A stretch of DNA of 64,000 nucleotides from Mycobacterium sp. Root135 (lineage in GTDB: Bacteria > Actinomycetota > Actinomycetes > Mycobacteriales > Mycobacteriaceae): contig NZ_LMEZ01000008.1 in assembly GCF_001426545.1 (NCBI RefSeq), positions 102,320 to 166,319 of the forward strand. Reading direction: 5' to 3'. Shown piece by piece: positions 36,357 to 44,843 of this stretch; position 1 is the stretch's first letter; the number at the start of each line of letters is the position of its first letter. The position numbers were made by a program, and so were the translations under genes. The notes under the pieces are model-generated. The model was given only the letters and a program-made list of their open reading frames with translations. It did not search any database and was not told where the DNA came from.

Positions 36357-36369
36357 AAGTCGTTGCGGC

Positions 36370-37176
36370 TCAAGCAGGCGCGGCGACCGGGGGTCCCGGT
36401 GCAGGGCCCGGAGCTGGAACCGGGGCGGGGGCGGCCAGGGCATCGGGAGCCGGTGGTGGTGGCGGCGGTGCTGCAATGGGGTATCCCAGCTTGCCGACGG
36501 CGTAGTTGGCCGCCTGGTCGACCAGCCCGTCGGAGACGTAGGCGTTGTGCAGGCCGAAGTCGCCACCGTCGGAGCAGATCGGATCTCCCGGCACGCACGA
36601 GTCAAGGGTCTTGCCCGCGTACTTCGGGCCGATGACGATCGCCGGTTCGTTGACGAAGCTCATGAAGCGCTCCGACGGCTTGCCGAACAGAGTCACCGCG
36701 GCGACGTGGTCGGCGATGGCCGGCGGCAGCGGCCCCGTCACACCGGAGTCCGCGGCGCCCGGCGGGACCACGTCGGCGGTGACGAAGCCCGCGACGGCGG
36801 CCCCCTGGGAGAACCCGCCGAGCACGATCTTGGTCTTCGGGCAGTTCACCGCGGTGGCCTGAATGTGGGCGGCGGCATCGTTGATCCCGTCGACTGCGCG
36901 CGGGAACTCAATGGTGGCAGGGTAATTCACCGCGTAGACGCTGACCGACTTGTTGCCGACCTTGGACTGCAGCGCGTCGACGAAGGCCTGTCCGACATAG
37001 CCGACGCCCGCTGGCTCGCCGGTGCCGCGGGCGAACACCGCCTCGACGTCGGGGCATACCGGGTTGGACGCATTCGGCAGGGGCTCGGCGGACGCGCCGG
37101 GAGCGGCGCCGCCCACCAAAGCCCACGTCAGAGTGGCCGCGACACCAAGGACTGGGGTGAGGGAGCGCAAGGTCAT
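36370..37176 (-). CDS. Secreted cutinase-family esterase with proline-rich tail
   Basis: A 268-residue exported serine hydrolase. An N-terminal signal peptide (about 1-30, ending GASA-EPLP) is followed by the cutinase core: FARGTGEPAGVG (oxyanion), nucleophile Ser in GGFSQGAAV, and Asp/His near CSDGGDFGLHNAY. Paired cysteines (VCPDV, SCVPGDPICS) fit the two family disulphides. The last ~35 residues are almost all Pro and Ala, a likely cell-wall spacer. Mycobacterial relatives are the CFP21/Culp proteins, which hydrolyse esters and lipids outside the cell. Confidence 0.9.
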   Translation of the reverse strand: MTLRSLTPVLGVAATLTWALVGGAAPGASAEPLPNASNPVCPDVEAVFARGTGEPAGVGYVGQAFVDALQSKVGNKSVSVYAVNYPATIEFPRAVDGINDAAAHIQATAVNCPKTKIVLGGFSQGAAVAGFVTADVVPPGAADSGVTGPLPPAIADHVAAVTLFGKPSERFMSFVNEPAIVIGPKYAGKTLDSCVPGDPICSDGGDFGLHNAYVSDGLVDQAANYAVGKLGYPIAAPPPPPPAPDALAAPAPVPAPGPAPGPPVAAPA

Positions 37177-37246
37177 GCTGCTAGTTTGCCTAATTTTCGC
37201 GAACGCAAACCACCCGAATCAAAGTGATCTCCGCGACGTCGAACCG

Positions 37247-38710
37247 TCAGGTCCCGCAGAACGTCTGATACGGCCCGAAGTCGTCTGGGGCCGGGGCGGC
37301 GTACCGCTCGAGTTCGGGGCGTTCGTCGTACGGCGACGCAATGGCCTCGAGTAGCCGATTCAGGGGTTCGACGTCACCGGAAGTGGCTGCGGCCAGGGCT
37401 TCTTCGACGAGGTGGTTGCGCGGGATGTACACCGGATTCACGCGGTCCATCGCGTCGGCGTCCGGGTCGAGGGCCCGCCACCGAGTGAGCCAGGTGTCGA
37501 AGCCGGCGAGGTCGACGAACAACCCGCGGGCGGGTTCGGCGTCCCCGCGGGCTGCCGCAGCCAGGCTGCGGAAGAACGACGTGTAGTCCACCCGGCTTTG
37601 GGTCAGGTGGCCCAACAGGTCGTCGGCGAGGGACGTCACCGTCGCGTCGTCGACGTCCGCGGCCACGCCGAGCTTGGCGCGCATGCCCGACGCCCGCGCG
37701 GCGTCGTAGGCGGCGGTGAACGTGCCGAGCGACTCCACCGCGAGCTCCACTGCGCGCTGTTGGTCGTCGGAGATCAGCGGCAGAAGGGTTTCCGCGAAAC
37801 GGGCCAGGTTCCATTGCGCCACGATCGGCTGATTGGCATATGCGTAGCGCCCCGCGTGGTCGATCGAGCTGTAGACCGTCGCGGGGTCGTAGGCCTCCAT
37901 GAAGGCGCAGGGCCCGTAGTCGATCGTCTCGCCCGAGATTGTCATGTTGTCGGTGTTCATCACCCCGTGGATGAAGCCGACGAGCATCCATCGCGCCACC
38001 AGGGCCGCCTGCGCGGCAACCACCGCGTCGAACAGCGCCAGATAGGGCTGCTCGGCGTCGGCGGCGGCGGGGTAGTGCCTCGCGATCGCGTGGTCGGCGA
38101 GGCGGCGCACCAGGTCGAGGTCTCCTGAGGCGGCCGCGTACTGAAAGCTGCCGACGCGCAGGTGGCTGCTGGCGACGCGGGCCAGGACGGCACCCGGCAA
38201 CGCCGTCTCGCGCCACACCTCGGCCCCGGTCGCGACGACGGCGAGTGCCCGCGTCGTCGGGATGCCGAGTGCGTGCATGGACTCGCTGACGACGTACTCG
38301 CGCAGCATCGGGCCGACCGCCGCCAGTCCGTCGCCGCCGCGGGCGAAGGGGGTGCGTCCCGAGCCCTTGAGGTGGAGGTCGCGTCGTCGGCCGTCGGAGT
38401 CGGTGAGTTCGCCGAGCAACAGCGCGCGACCGTCGCCGAGACGCGGTGTGTACCCGCCGAATTGGTGCCCGGAGTAGGCCTGGGCCACCGGCGTCACACC
38501 ATCGGGGACCTCGGCTCCGACCAACAGCCGCAAACCCGCGGGGCTCGCGAGCCACGTCGCATCGAGGCCCAGTTGGGCGGCCAACGGTTCGTTGAGGGCC
38601 AGCAGGCGGGGTTCGGGTGCCTCGGCGGCCCGCCACGCGACGGCCATCTCCGGCAGGTCCCGCGCGAACTGGCTGTCCCTGAGGACGGTGGTCGACTGTG
38701 CTGCGCTCAC
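37247..38710 (-). CDS. selO: Protein adenylyltransferase SelO (YdiU family)
   Basis: A 487-residue SelO/YdiU pseudokinase, which transfers AMP from ATP to protein Ser/Thr/Tyr and has been linked to redox stress. Signature segments are YSGHQFGGYTPRLGDGRALLLGE, LHLKGSGRTPFARGGDGLA, ALGIPTTRALAVV, VRVGSFQ-like LRVGSFQYAA, GFIHGVMNTDNMTISGETIDYGPCAFM and the C-terminal VNPVYIPRNHLVEEAL. GTG 38710 is the start. The gene ends in DFGPYQTFCGT, matching the conserved penultimate Cys. It lies 25 bp after the aldo/keto reductase gene in one operon, agreeing with a redox theme. Confidence 0.92.
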   Translation of the reverse strand: MSAAQSTTVLRDSQFARDLPEMAVAWRAAEAPEPRLLALNEPLAAQLGLDATWLASPAGLRLLVGAEVPDGVTPVAQAYSGHQFGGYTPRLGDGRALLLGELTDSDGRRRDLHLKGSGRTPFARGGDGLAAVGPMLREYVVSESMHALGIPTTRALAVVATGAEVWRETALPGAVLARVASSHLRVGSFQYAAASGDLDLVRRLADHAIARHYPAAADAEQPYLALFDAVVAAQAALVARWMLVGFIHGVMNTDNMTISGETIDYGPCAFMEAYDPATVYSSIDHAGRYAYANQPIVAQWNLARFAETLLPLISDDQQRAVELAVESLGTFTAAYDAARASGMRAKLGVAADVDDATVTSLADDLLGHLTQSRVDYTSFFRSLAAAARGDAEPARGLFVDLAGFDTWLTRWRALDPDADAMDRVNPVYIPRNHLVEEALAAATSGDVEPLNRLLEAIASPYDERPELERYAAPAPDDFGPYQTFCGT

Positions 38711-38735
38711 CTCGTCCAGCGTACGGAGCGCGGAC

Positions 38736-39713
38736 TCAACGGTCGATCCACTTCATCTGCTGCTCGTTGTGGTGCTCGCCCACCGCGGGGGACACCTCGG
38801 TCAGCTTCCGGAGCTGCTCCTCGGTCAGCTCGACGCCGTCGGCCGCGACGTTCTCCTCGAGCCGCGACACACGCTTGGTGCCGGGGATCGGCGCGATGTG
38901 GTCGCCCTGAGCCAGCAGCCAGGCCAACGCGACCTGAGCCGGGGTGGCGCCGACGTCGGCGGCGATCGCCTCGACCTCGGCGACCGCGCGCAGGTTCTGC
39001 TCGAAGTTCTCGCCCTCGAAGCGGGGGTTGGTCTTGCGGTTGTCGGAGTCGTCGAAGTCGGCGGTCGACGTGATCTGCCCGGTCAGGAAGCCGCGCCCCA
39101 GCGGCGAGTACGCGACGAACCCGATCCCGAGTTCGCGCAGCAGCGGCAGCACGTCGGGCTCCGGGTCGCGGGTCCACAGCGAGTACTCCGACTGCAGTGC
39201 GGTGATCGGGTGCACGGCGTGCGCGCGCCGGATGTTGTCGACGCCGGCCTCGGACAGTCCGATGTGCCGAATCTTGCCCTCGGACAACAGCTCTGCCAGT
39301 GCGCCGACGGTGTCCTCGATCGGTGTCGCGGGGTCGACGCGGTGCTGGTAGTAGAGGTCGATCCAATCGGTGTCGAGCCGCTTCAGCGATCCCTCCACGG
39401 CGGCGCGGACGTTCGCCGGGCTGCTGTCGAGGTGGCCGGGACCATCTCCCGCGTGGGAGACCATGCCGAACTTGGTGGCGAGCACCACCTCGTCGCGGCG
39501 CCCCTTGATGGCGCGGCCCACCAGTTCCTCGTTGACGTACGGGCCGTAGATCTCGGCGGTGTCGACGAGGGTGACGCCGAGGTCGAGGGCCCGCTGGATG
39601 GTGCGAATGGATTCCGCGTCGTCGGTGCCTGCGCCGGTGTAGGCGGCCGACATGCCCATGGCACCGAGGCCGATGCGTGCGACGTCCAGATCTCCGAGGG
39701 TGATGTGCTTCAT
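38736..39713 (-). CDS. Aldo/keto reductase (AKR13-like)
   Basis: A 325-residue TIM-barrel NADPH-dependent reductase. It has GLGAMGMSAAYTGAG, catalytic Tyr in DTAEIYGPYVNEELVG, the Lys in VLATKFGM, His in DLYYQHRVDP, and cofactor residues near APIPGTKRVSRLEENV. ATG 39713 starts at MKHITLGDLDVARIG; the longer frame lacks a ribosome site. It is upstream of selO in the same direction and divergent from the ArsR-SRPBCC gene. It probably reduces reactive carbonyls. Confidence 0.9.
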   Translation of the reverse strand: MKHITLGDLDVARIGLGAMGMSAAYTGAGTDDAESIRTIQRALDLGVTLVDTAEIYGPYVNEELVGRAIKGRRDEVVLATKFGMVSHAGDGPGHLDSSPANVRAAVEGSLKRLDTDWIDLYYQHRVDPATPIEDTVGALAELLSEGKIRHIGLSEAGVDNIRRAHAVHPITALQSEYSLWTRDPEPDVLPLLRELGIGFVAYSPLGRGFLTGQITSTADFDDSDNRKTNPRFEGENFEQNLRAVAEVEAIAADVGATPAQVALAWLLAQGDHIAPIPGTKRVSRLEENVAADGVELTEEQLRKLTEVSPAVGEHHNEQQMKWIDR

Positions 39714-39826
39714 TTCATCGACGGTACGACTGGACGTCGCCGAGTGCGAGGGTCTGTCATTACCTGCCTCCGGACGCCGGACCGGCGGGAGTGTCTGCCC
39801 GCAGTCCATCGCTTCCCGAATTGCCG

Positions 39827-39856
39827 TTGACATATGCAGGTAAATACCTGCATACT
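39827..39856 (+). promoter_or_regulatory. Promoter of the ArsR-SRPBCC gene (probably leaderless)
   Basis: TTGACA (39827-39832) and CATACT (39851-39856) are 18 bp apart. The -10 ends 6 nt before GTG 39863, so transcription should begin at the start codon itself, giving a leaderless message. No ribosome site precedes the GTG. Confidence 0.7.
39834..39853. promoter_or_regulatory. ArsR-type operator inside the promoter spacer
   Basis: ATGCAGGTAAATACCTGCAT has perfect 9-bp inverted arms and a 2-bp centre, and fills the gap between the -35 and -10 boxes. This is the expected site for self-repression by the ArsR-family protein it precedes. Confidence 0.75.
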
Positions 39857-39862
39857 TTTGTC

Positions 39863-40672
39863 GTGACCGAGGAGACCCACGAGATCGACTCGGTTTTCAA
39901 GGCGCTCGCGGACCCCACCCGGCGGATGCTGCTCGACCGACTGCGCGACCACAATGGCCAGACCCTGAGTGAATTGTGCGATCCCCTGGACATGAAACGC
40001 CAGTCGGCCACCCAGCATCTCGACGTCTTGGTGAAGGCCAACCTCGTGGCCGTCGTACGCCGCGGTCGTGAACGCCTTCACTACCTCAATCCCGTGCCCA
40101 TACACGAGGTCGAGGAGCGCTGGATCTCGGGCTTCGAGAAACCGCGCTTGCAGATGCTGAGCGACATCAGAAACCGAGCCGAGGAGTACGCCATGACCGA
40201 AAAAGACACCGCTGTACCTAGTTACGTCTACGTCACATATATCCGCGCGACCGCAGAGCAGGTATGGAACGCGCTGACCGATGCCGATCTGACGGCCAAG
40301 TACTGGGGACACGCCAACATCTCGGACTGGCGGCCCGGCTCGCCCTGGGAGCACCGACGGACCGATGGATCGGAACGTGCCGACGTCGTCGGCAAGGTGC
40401 TCGAAGCCGAGCCCCCGACGCGCCTGGTGATCACCTTCGAAGACGCGCCCGACGAGGACAAGCCCGGCGGACCGTCGGTCGTCACGTTCCTGGTCCAGCC
40501 GCATCAAGACATCGTCCGACTGACGGTCAGCCATGAGAACCTGGCGAATAGGGCTATGTATCAGGGTATTTCGAATGGATGGCCAGCCGTCCTCGCCAAC
40601 CTCAAGTCGCTGCTCGAGACCGGTGACGTACTTCCGCAGGCGCCCTGGGACGTGGCCAACGTCAACGCGTGA
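39863..40672 (+). CDS. ArsR-family repressor fused to an SRPBCC (AHSA1/START-like) domain
   Basis: A 269-residue two-domain protein. Residues about 8-95 form an ArsR winged HTH (VFKALADPTRRMLLDRL, LDMKRQSATQHLDVLVKANLV, RRGRERLHYL) with no metal-binding cysteines. Residues about 120-260 form an SRPBCC/AHSA1 pocket (VTYIRATAEQVWNALTDADLTAKYW, PWDVANVNA end), which usually binds a hydrophobic ligand. In many genomes these are two adjacent genes; here they are one, so ligand sensing and DNA binding are probably direct. GTG 39863 follows the -10 by 6 nt (leaderless). A perfect operator lies in its promoter. Confidence 0.87.
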   Translation: MTEETHEIDSVFKALADPTRRMLLDRLRDHNGQTLSELCDPLDMKRQSATQHLDVLVKANLVAVVRRGRERLHYLNPVPIHEVEERWISGFEKPRLQMLSDIRNRAEEYAMTEKDTAVPSYVYVTYIRATAEQVWNALTDADLTAKYWGHANISDWRPGSPWEHRRTDGSERADVVGKVLEAEPPTRLVITFEDAPDEDKPGGPSVVTFLVQPHQDIVRLTVSHENLANRAMYQGISNGWPAVLANLKSLLETGDVLPQAPWDVANVNA

Positions 40673-40678
40673 ATCGCG

Positions 40679-40966
40679 TCATGCCGCACTAAACGGATTG
40701 TGTTCTGCGATGAGCTTTTCCATCCGCGCCTCGTCGAGACGCACGCGGATGGTCGAGGCTTCCTGCTGATCGCGGATGACCTTTGCCAGGGTGAATGAGC
40801 TGGCGACGAGGAACAGCACAGTCATGCCGAGGAACAGTCTCTGCCAAGGGTCCAGCGGGAGAAAGTAGATCCCGCCGATCGCTCCGAGGAAACTCACGCC
40901 GAATGACGCACCCGCCTGGACGAAGAATGCGGCCGTGCTCTTGGAGATCTCGTTGAATGCGTTCAT
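40679..40966 (-). CDS. YiaA/YiaB-type two-helix membrane protein
   Basis: A 95-residue protein with two hydrophobic helices (AFFVQAGASFGVSFLGAIGGIYF and RLFLGMTVLFLVASSFTLAKV), the YiaAB two-helix pattern, and a charged C-terminal tail (STIRVRLDEARMEKLIAEH). ATG 40966 has GGCAGAG upstream and is preferred over GTG 40975. It is convergent with the ArsR gene, 6 bp apart. The function of the family is unknown. Confidence 0.8.
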   Translation of the reverse strand: MNAFNEISKSTAAFFVQAGASFGVSFLGAIGGIYFLPLDPWQRLFLGMTVLFLVASSFTLAKVIRDQQEASTIRVRLDEARMEKLIAEHNPFSAA

Positions 40967-41050
40967 GGAAATCACTCTGCCCCAGCATCGTCTAGGTAGA
41001 TCTACTCGAATTCAGGGACGATCTGACAGCCCGGCGGTAGCGTCTGCCCG

Positions 41051-42076
41051 ATGCGCAACGTCGTCATCACCGGTCCAGGTTCCGTCGAAGTCCGCGACGC
41101 CCCCGACCCGGTCCCGCCGGGAGCCGACGGAGCGGTGGTCGGTGTCGAGTCGACGGCGATCTGCGGATCCGATCTGCACTTCTACGACGGTGATCTGCCG
41201 GTCGGCGACGGGGTGGCCGTCGGCCACGAATTCATCGGCACGGTCCTGGAAGTGGGGCCGGAGGTGTCGAACGTGCGCGTCGGTGACCGGGTCCTCACAG
41301 CATCGGTCACCGGGTGCGGGAAGTGTGCCGGGTGCGCGACGGGCAACCCGGTGACGTGTGTGCAGGGCATGCAGATCTTCGGCTCCGGCGTGCTCGGTGG
41401 GGGACAGGCCACTGCAGTGGCGGTGCCCAACGCCAACTTTCAGCTCCTGCGGATTCCCGACGGCGTCGACGACGAGGCCGCGCTGTTGCTGACGGACAAT
41501 CTGTCGACCGGGTGGATCGGGGCGAAGAAGGCCGACATCCCGCCGGGTGGGACGGTCGTCGTCATCGGCCTCGGCGCCGTCGGGCTCTGTGCGGTGCGCG
41601 CGGCGTTCGCCCAGGGCGCGGGCACCGTGCTGGCCGCCGACCCCGTCGCGGGCCGCCGCGCGCTGGCAGTGGATTCGGGGGCAACCGCGCTGGAGGGGTC
41701 GACCGTCGCGGCGGTCCTCGAGCACACCGGCGGCCGCGGAGCCGACAGCGTCATCGACACCGTTGCCCTCGACGCCACCCTGAACGACGCGCTGGCGTGC
41801 GTGCGCGCCGACGGCACCGTGTCCGTCCTTGGCGTGCACGACCTCGACCCCTACCCGCTGCCCATCCTGATGGCGCTGATCCGCAACCTCACGCTGCGCA
41901 TGACGACCGCCCCGATTCAGCAGACGTGGGTCGACCTGCTTCCGCTGGTGACCGGAGGGTCGCTGCGCACCGACGGCATCTTCACGCACCGCTTCCCGCT
42001 GGACGCGGCGGCCGACGCCTACGCCGCGGTGGCGGCGCGCAGCCCGGAGTGCGTGAAGGTGATCCTGACGCCCTGA
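41051..42076 (+). CDS. Zinc-dependent alcohol dehydrogenase (MDR superfamily)
   Basis: A 341-residue medium-chain dehydrogenase. Catalytic zinc ligands sit in ICGSDLHFY (Cys, Asp) and VGHEFIG (His, Glu). The structural zinc loop has four cysteines in CGKCAGCATGNPVTC. The NAD(P) Rossmann motif is VVVIGLGAVGLCAV. Overall it resembles the sorbitol/threonine or glutathione-independent formaldehyde dehydrogenase branch. It is a single gene, convergent with the GNAT gene 4 bp away. The substrate is not assigned. Confidence 0.9.
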   Translation: MRNVVITGPGSVEVRDAPDPVPPGADGAVVGVESTAICGSDLHFYDGDLPVGDGVAVGHEFIGTVLEVGPEVSNVRVGDRVLTASVTGCGKCAGCATGNPVTCVQGMQIFGSGVLGGGQATAVAVPNANFQLLRIPDGVDDEAALLLTDNLSTGWIGAKKADIPPGGTVVVIGLGAVGLCAVRAAFAQGAGTVLAADPVAGRRALAVDSGATALEGSTVAAVLEHTGGRGADSVIDTVALDATLNDALACVRADGTVSVLGVHDLDPYPLPILMALIRNLTLRMTTAPIQQTWVDLLPLVTGGSLRTDGIFTHRFPLDAAADAYAAVAARSPECVKVILTP

Positions 42077-42079
42077 CCG

Positions 42080-42532
42080 TCAGCCGGCGTAGGCCACCTC
42101 GTCGAACGGCCAGAGCTCTGTCAGCCATTGGCGCACTTCACGTCTCAGGACGGGATCGAGGTCGGCGATGTCGGCGCGAACCCACGACCGCACGTCCACG
42201 CTTCCCGGCCGAGGGCCGGGGTCGAGGTAGAGGCACCCGATCACGTCGTCGTCCTCGGGCCGCAGCACCGTGTACGCGAACGCGACCCGTCGGTCGAATT
42301 CGTCGGCGTGACGGACGAGGTCGACCAGGTTGCCCTCGGCGGACAGCCCGCCGTCCGGCGGCCAGCTGCGGCCCTCGAACCCGGGAGTGGCCCTGATGTG
42401 GTCGACGCTCGTCGTCCACGCGTTCAGGTCTGCGGCGTTGTGTTGCGGGCCGAGGGGTTCGAGGCGGAACCGCGCCGATTGAAGCACGCGCGGCACGTCG
42501 AAGTCGTCCGGTACCAACGGCTCCTGGTTCAT
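42080..42532 (-). CDS. GNAT-like N-acetyltransferase domain protein
   Basis: 150 residues with the RimJ/RimL-like opening FRLEPLGPQHNAADLNAW and a beta-strand VAFAYTVLRPEDDDVIGCLYLDP matching the core GNAT fold; DVRSWVRADIADLD follows. The acetyl-CoA pyrophosphate loop (Q/RxxGxG/A) is not evident, so catalytic activity is uncertain. ATG 42532 is used. It lies 15 bp downstream of the TetR stop, in the same direction. Confidence 0.65.
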   Translation of the reverse strand: MNQEPLVPDDFDVPRVLQSARFRLEPLGPQHNAADLNAWTTSVDHIRATPGFEGRSWPPDGGLSAEGNLVDLVRHADEFDRRVAFAYTVLRPEDDDVIGCLYLDPGPRPGSVDVRSWVRADIADLDPVLRREVRQWLTELWPFDEVAYAG

Positions 42533-42547
42533 CGACGCACTCTAGCG

Positions 42548-43147
42548 TCACACCAGCCTGGGGGCGGTGGCCGTGAGCATGGCCACCAGCATGTGCACGA
42601 TCTCCTCGGGATCGTCGGGTGCCTCCTCAGGTCTACTGCCGTCCTGCGTCGCCCGCTCGTGCTCGGCCGCGAGCGCGAACATCGCGGTGGCGACCGCGGC
42701 GACCCGGCGGTGGCGGGCACCCCGCTCGGTGGCGGGCACCGCGTTGGACAGCGCGTCGAGCACCCGCGGCCAGGCGGTCTCGGCGGAATTCATTGGCTCC
42801 GTGCGTAATCGAGGGCCGACGACCTGCAGGAAGCGGGCGTAGTGCGTGCTGTCCAGGCGCAGCAGCGGCACGACGAGTACCCGCATGAGCGCGTGGGCGT
42901 CGGCAGGGTCGTCGGCGTCGAGTTCGTCGAGCATGCGTTCGCGTTCCAGCTCCATCGGCAGCAGGCGACGGGCCACCACGGCGTCGACCAGGTCCTGTCT
43001 GCTGCGGAAGTGATAGTTGACCGCGGAGTTGTTGCGTTGGCCGGCCGCCTTGGCGATGTCGCGCAGCGGCACCTCGAAGCCGTGCTCGGCGATGAGCCGC
43101 TCGGCGGCGTCGAGCAGCGCGTCCTTCGACCGGGTTCCACGATCCAC
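42548..43147 (-). CDS. TetR-family transcriptional regulator
   Basis: A 199-residue regulator; HTH region LLDAAERLIAEHGFEVPLRDIAKAAGQRNNSAVNYHF with the shorter TetR form, then a helical effector domain (LLRLDSTHYARFLQVVGPRL). The GTG start at 43147 is 80 bp from the divergent KshA-like gene. The palindrome TTAAGCGCATGTGCTTAA in between is the obvious operator, so it probably represses the oxygenase gene and itself. Confidence 0.85.
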   Translation of the reverse strand: MDRGTRSKDALLDAAERLIAEHGFEVPLRDIAKAAGQRNNSAVNYHFRSRQDLVDAVVARRLLPMELERERMLDELDADDPADAHALMRVLVVPLLRLDSTHYARFLQVVGPRLRTEPMNSAETAWPRVLDALSNAVPATERGARHRRVAAVATAMFALAAEHERATQDGSRPEEAPDDPEEIVHMLVAMLTATAPRLV

Positions 43148-43177
43148 GGGTCGATCCTAGGCGTTCCTCGACACCGA

Positions 43178-43195
43178 TTAAGCGCATGTGCTTAA
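43178..43195. promoter_or_regulatory. Operator palindrome for the TetR regulator
   Basis: TTAAGCGCATGTGCTTAA is symmetric at 16 of 18 positions, with perfect TTAAGC/GCTTAA arms and a CATG centre. It lies midway between the divergent TetR and Rieske oxygenase starts. Confidence 0.7.
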
Positions 43196-43227
43196 CTCGG
43201 GTGTCGGCCAGCCCGCCGGAAGGATGA

Positions 43228-44385
43228 ATGATGACTGCTGTTGACCACCCCCGTGAGAGCGGCGTCCGCGAGATCGACGCGGGTGCGCCCATGGCGCGGT
43301 TCGCCAGAGGGTGGCACTGCCTCGGTCTTGCCGAATCGTTCCGCGACGGCAAACCGCATGGCGTGAACGCCTTCGGCACGCGCCTCGTCGTCTTCGCCGA
43401 CCCCGACGGCCAAATCCACGCGCTCGACGGCTACTGCCGGCACATGGGCGGTGACCTCTCGATGGGGACGCTCAAGGGCGACACGGTGGCCTGCCCGTTC
43501 CACGACTGGCGCTGGCAGGGCTCGACCGGCCGGTGTGTCGAGGTGCCCTACGCCCGCCGCACTCCCCGGCTGGCGCGCACCCGAAAGTGGTTGTGTCAGG
43601 AGGTGAACGGGCAACTCCTGGTGTGGCACGACCCGGAGGGATCCACGCCGCCCGCCGAGCTGACACCGCCGACCATCGACGGCTACGACGAGGGCAAGTG
43701 GTCGCCGTGGACCTGGAACACGATCTTCATCGAGGGCTCCCATTGCCGGGAGATCGTCGACAACAACGTCGACATGGCTCACTTCTTCTACATTCACCGC
43801 GCGTATCCGACGTACTTCAAGAACGTCATCGAGGGCCAGACCGCCAGCCAGTTCATGGAGTCCAAGGCCCGCCCCGACACCACGGAGAACTACGACAAGC
43901 TTTGGGAGGGAACGAATCTGAGGTCGGAGGCCACCTACTTCGGACCCGCCTACATGATCAACTGGCTGCACAACGACGTCGCCCCCGACTTCACCCTCGA
44001 GGTGGCCCTGATCAACTGCCACTACCCGGTCACGCACAACTCGTTCGTCCTGCAATACGGCGTCGCGGTGCAAAAGATCGACGGCCTGCCCGAGGACAAG
44101 GCCGCCCGCTTGGCCGCGACATTGAGTAAGAACTTCGGGGAGGGCTTCCTCGACGACGTCGAGGTCTGGAAGCACAAGACGCGCATCGACAACCCGCTGC
44201 TGACCGAAGAGGACGGCGCGGTATACCAACACCGGCGGTGGTACGAGCAGTTCTACGTCAACGTCGCCAACGTCACCGACGACATGGTCGACCGTTTCGA
44301 ACTCGAGGTCGACACCACCCACGCCTATGGTGTGTGGCAGCAGGAGGTCGAGGAAAACCTCTCGCGCCGAGACGCTTTGGCGTAG
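43228..44385 (+). CDS. Rieske non-haem iron oxygenase, KshA-like (3-ketosteroid 9-alpha-hydroxylase oxygenase family)
   Basis: A 385-residue terminal oxygenase. The Rieske [2Fe-2S] ligands are Cys70 and His72 (CRHMGGDLS) and Cys89 and His92 (CPFHDWRW). The mononuclear iron site is in DNNVDMAHFFYIH, with His185 and His190. The sequence follows M. tuberculosis KshA closely (HCLGLAESFRDGKPHGV, EVWKHKTRIDNPLL, YEQFYVNVANV). ATG 43228 or 43231 follow GGAAGG. No KshB reductase or steroid gene is adjacent, so it is a KshA paralogue that may act on a sterol or another cyclic ketone, induced through the divergent TetR. Confidence 0.9.
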   Translation: MMTAVDHPRESGVREIDAGAPMARFARGWHCLGLAESFRDGKPHGVNAFGTRLVVFADPDGQIHALDGYCRHMGGDLSMGTLKGDTVACPFHDWRWQGSTGRCVEVPYARRTPRLARTRKWLCQEVNGQLLVWHDPEGSTPPAELTPPTIDGYDEGKWSPWTWNTIFIEGSHCREIVDNNVDMAHFFYIHRAYPTYFKNVIEGQTASQFMESKARPDTTENYDKLWEGTNLRSEATYFGPAYMINWLHNDVAPDFTLEVALINCHYPVTHNSFVLQYGVAVQKIDGLPEDKAARLAATLSKNFGEGFLDDVEVWKHKTRIDNPLLTEEDGAVYQHRRWYEQFYVNVANVTDDMVDRFELEVDTTHAYGVWQQEVEENLSRRDALA

Positions 44386-44386
44386 G

Positions 44387-44809
44387 TCAGGCTCGTTCGA
44401 GCACGACCACCGGGATGACCCGGTCGGTCTTGCTCTGGTAGTCGTCGTAGTCCGGCCACGCCGCGGTCATCTTGGCCCACGCCTCGGGCTTCTCCTCGTC
44501 GGTGGCCACCCGCGCCCGCACCGGGAACCGGTCACCCTTGATCTGGATCTCGGCCGTCGGGTCGGCTTGCAGGTTCAGGAACCAGGCGGGCGGCGCGTCG
44601 GTGCCGCCCTTGGATGCGACGACGAGGTGCGCGTCGTCGTTCCAGTCCTCGAAGATCAGGGCGTGGCTGCGTTCCTCGCCGGACTTGCGGCCCTTGGTGA
44701 ACAGGATGAGGATCTTGGTCCCGTTGCGCCAGTGGTAGCCGTCTTCGCCGTTCGTCTCGAGATACCGCTCGACGTGCGGATCTCCGTGCAAATCCTTGGC
44801 CGTTGTCAT
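44387..44809 (-). CDS. F420-dependent nitroreductase-family (Ddn-like) protein
   Basis: A 140-residue protein of the deazaflavin-dependent nitroreductase/FDOR-B fold. Typical segments are KILILFTKGRKSGEERSHALIFE, LVVASKGGTDAPPAWFLNLQADP and AEIQIKGDRFPVRARVA. It would bind coenzyme F420H2 and reduce quinones or nitro/unsaturated compounds. ATG 44809. It is convergent with the KshA-like gene with no spacing. Mycobacteria hold many such paralogues; the natural substrate is unknown. Confidence 0.88.
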   Translation of the reverse strand: MTTAKDLHGDPHVERYLETNGEDGYHWRNGTKILILFTKGRKSGEERSHALIFEDWNDDAHLVVASKGGTDAPPAWFLNLQADPTAEIQIKGDRFPVRARVATDEEKPEAWAKMTAAWPDYDDYQSKTDRVIPVVVLERA

Positions 44810-44843
44810 GGGCGGAGAAGTACCCCTCGCCGAGCCGGACCAA

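Noticed and set aside
36370..36480. Pro/Ala repeat at the end of the cutinase gene as a DNA repeat element
   Set aside because: It is in-frame coding sequence for a cell-wall-type proline-rich tail, not a separate repeat.
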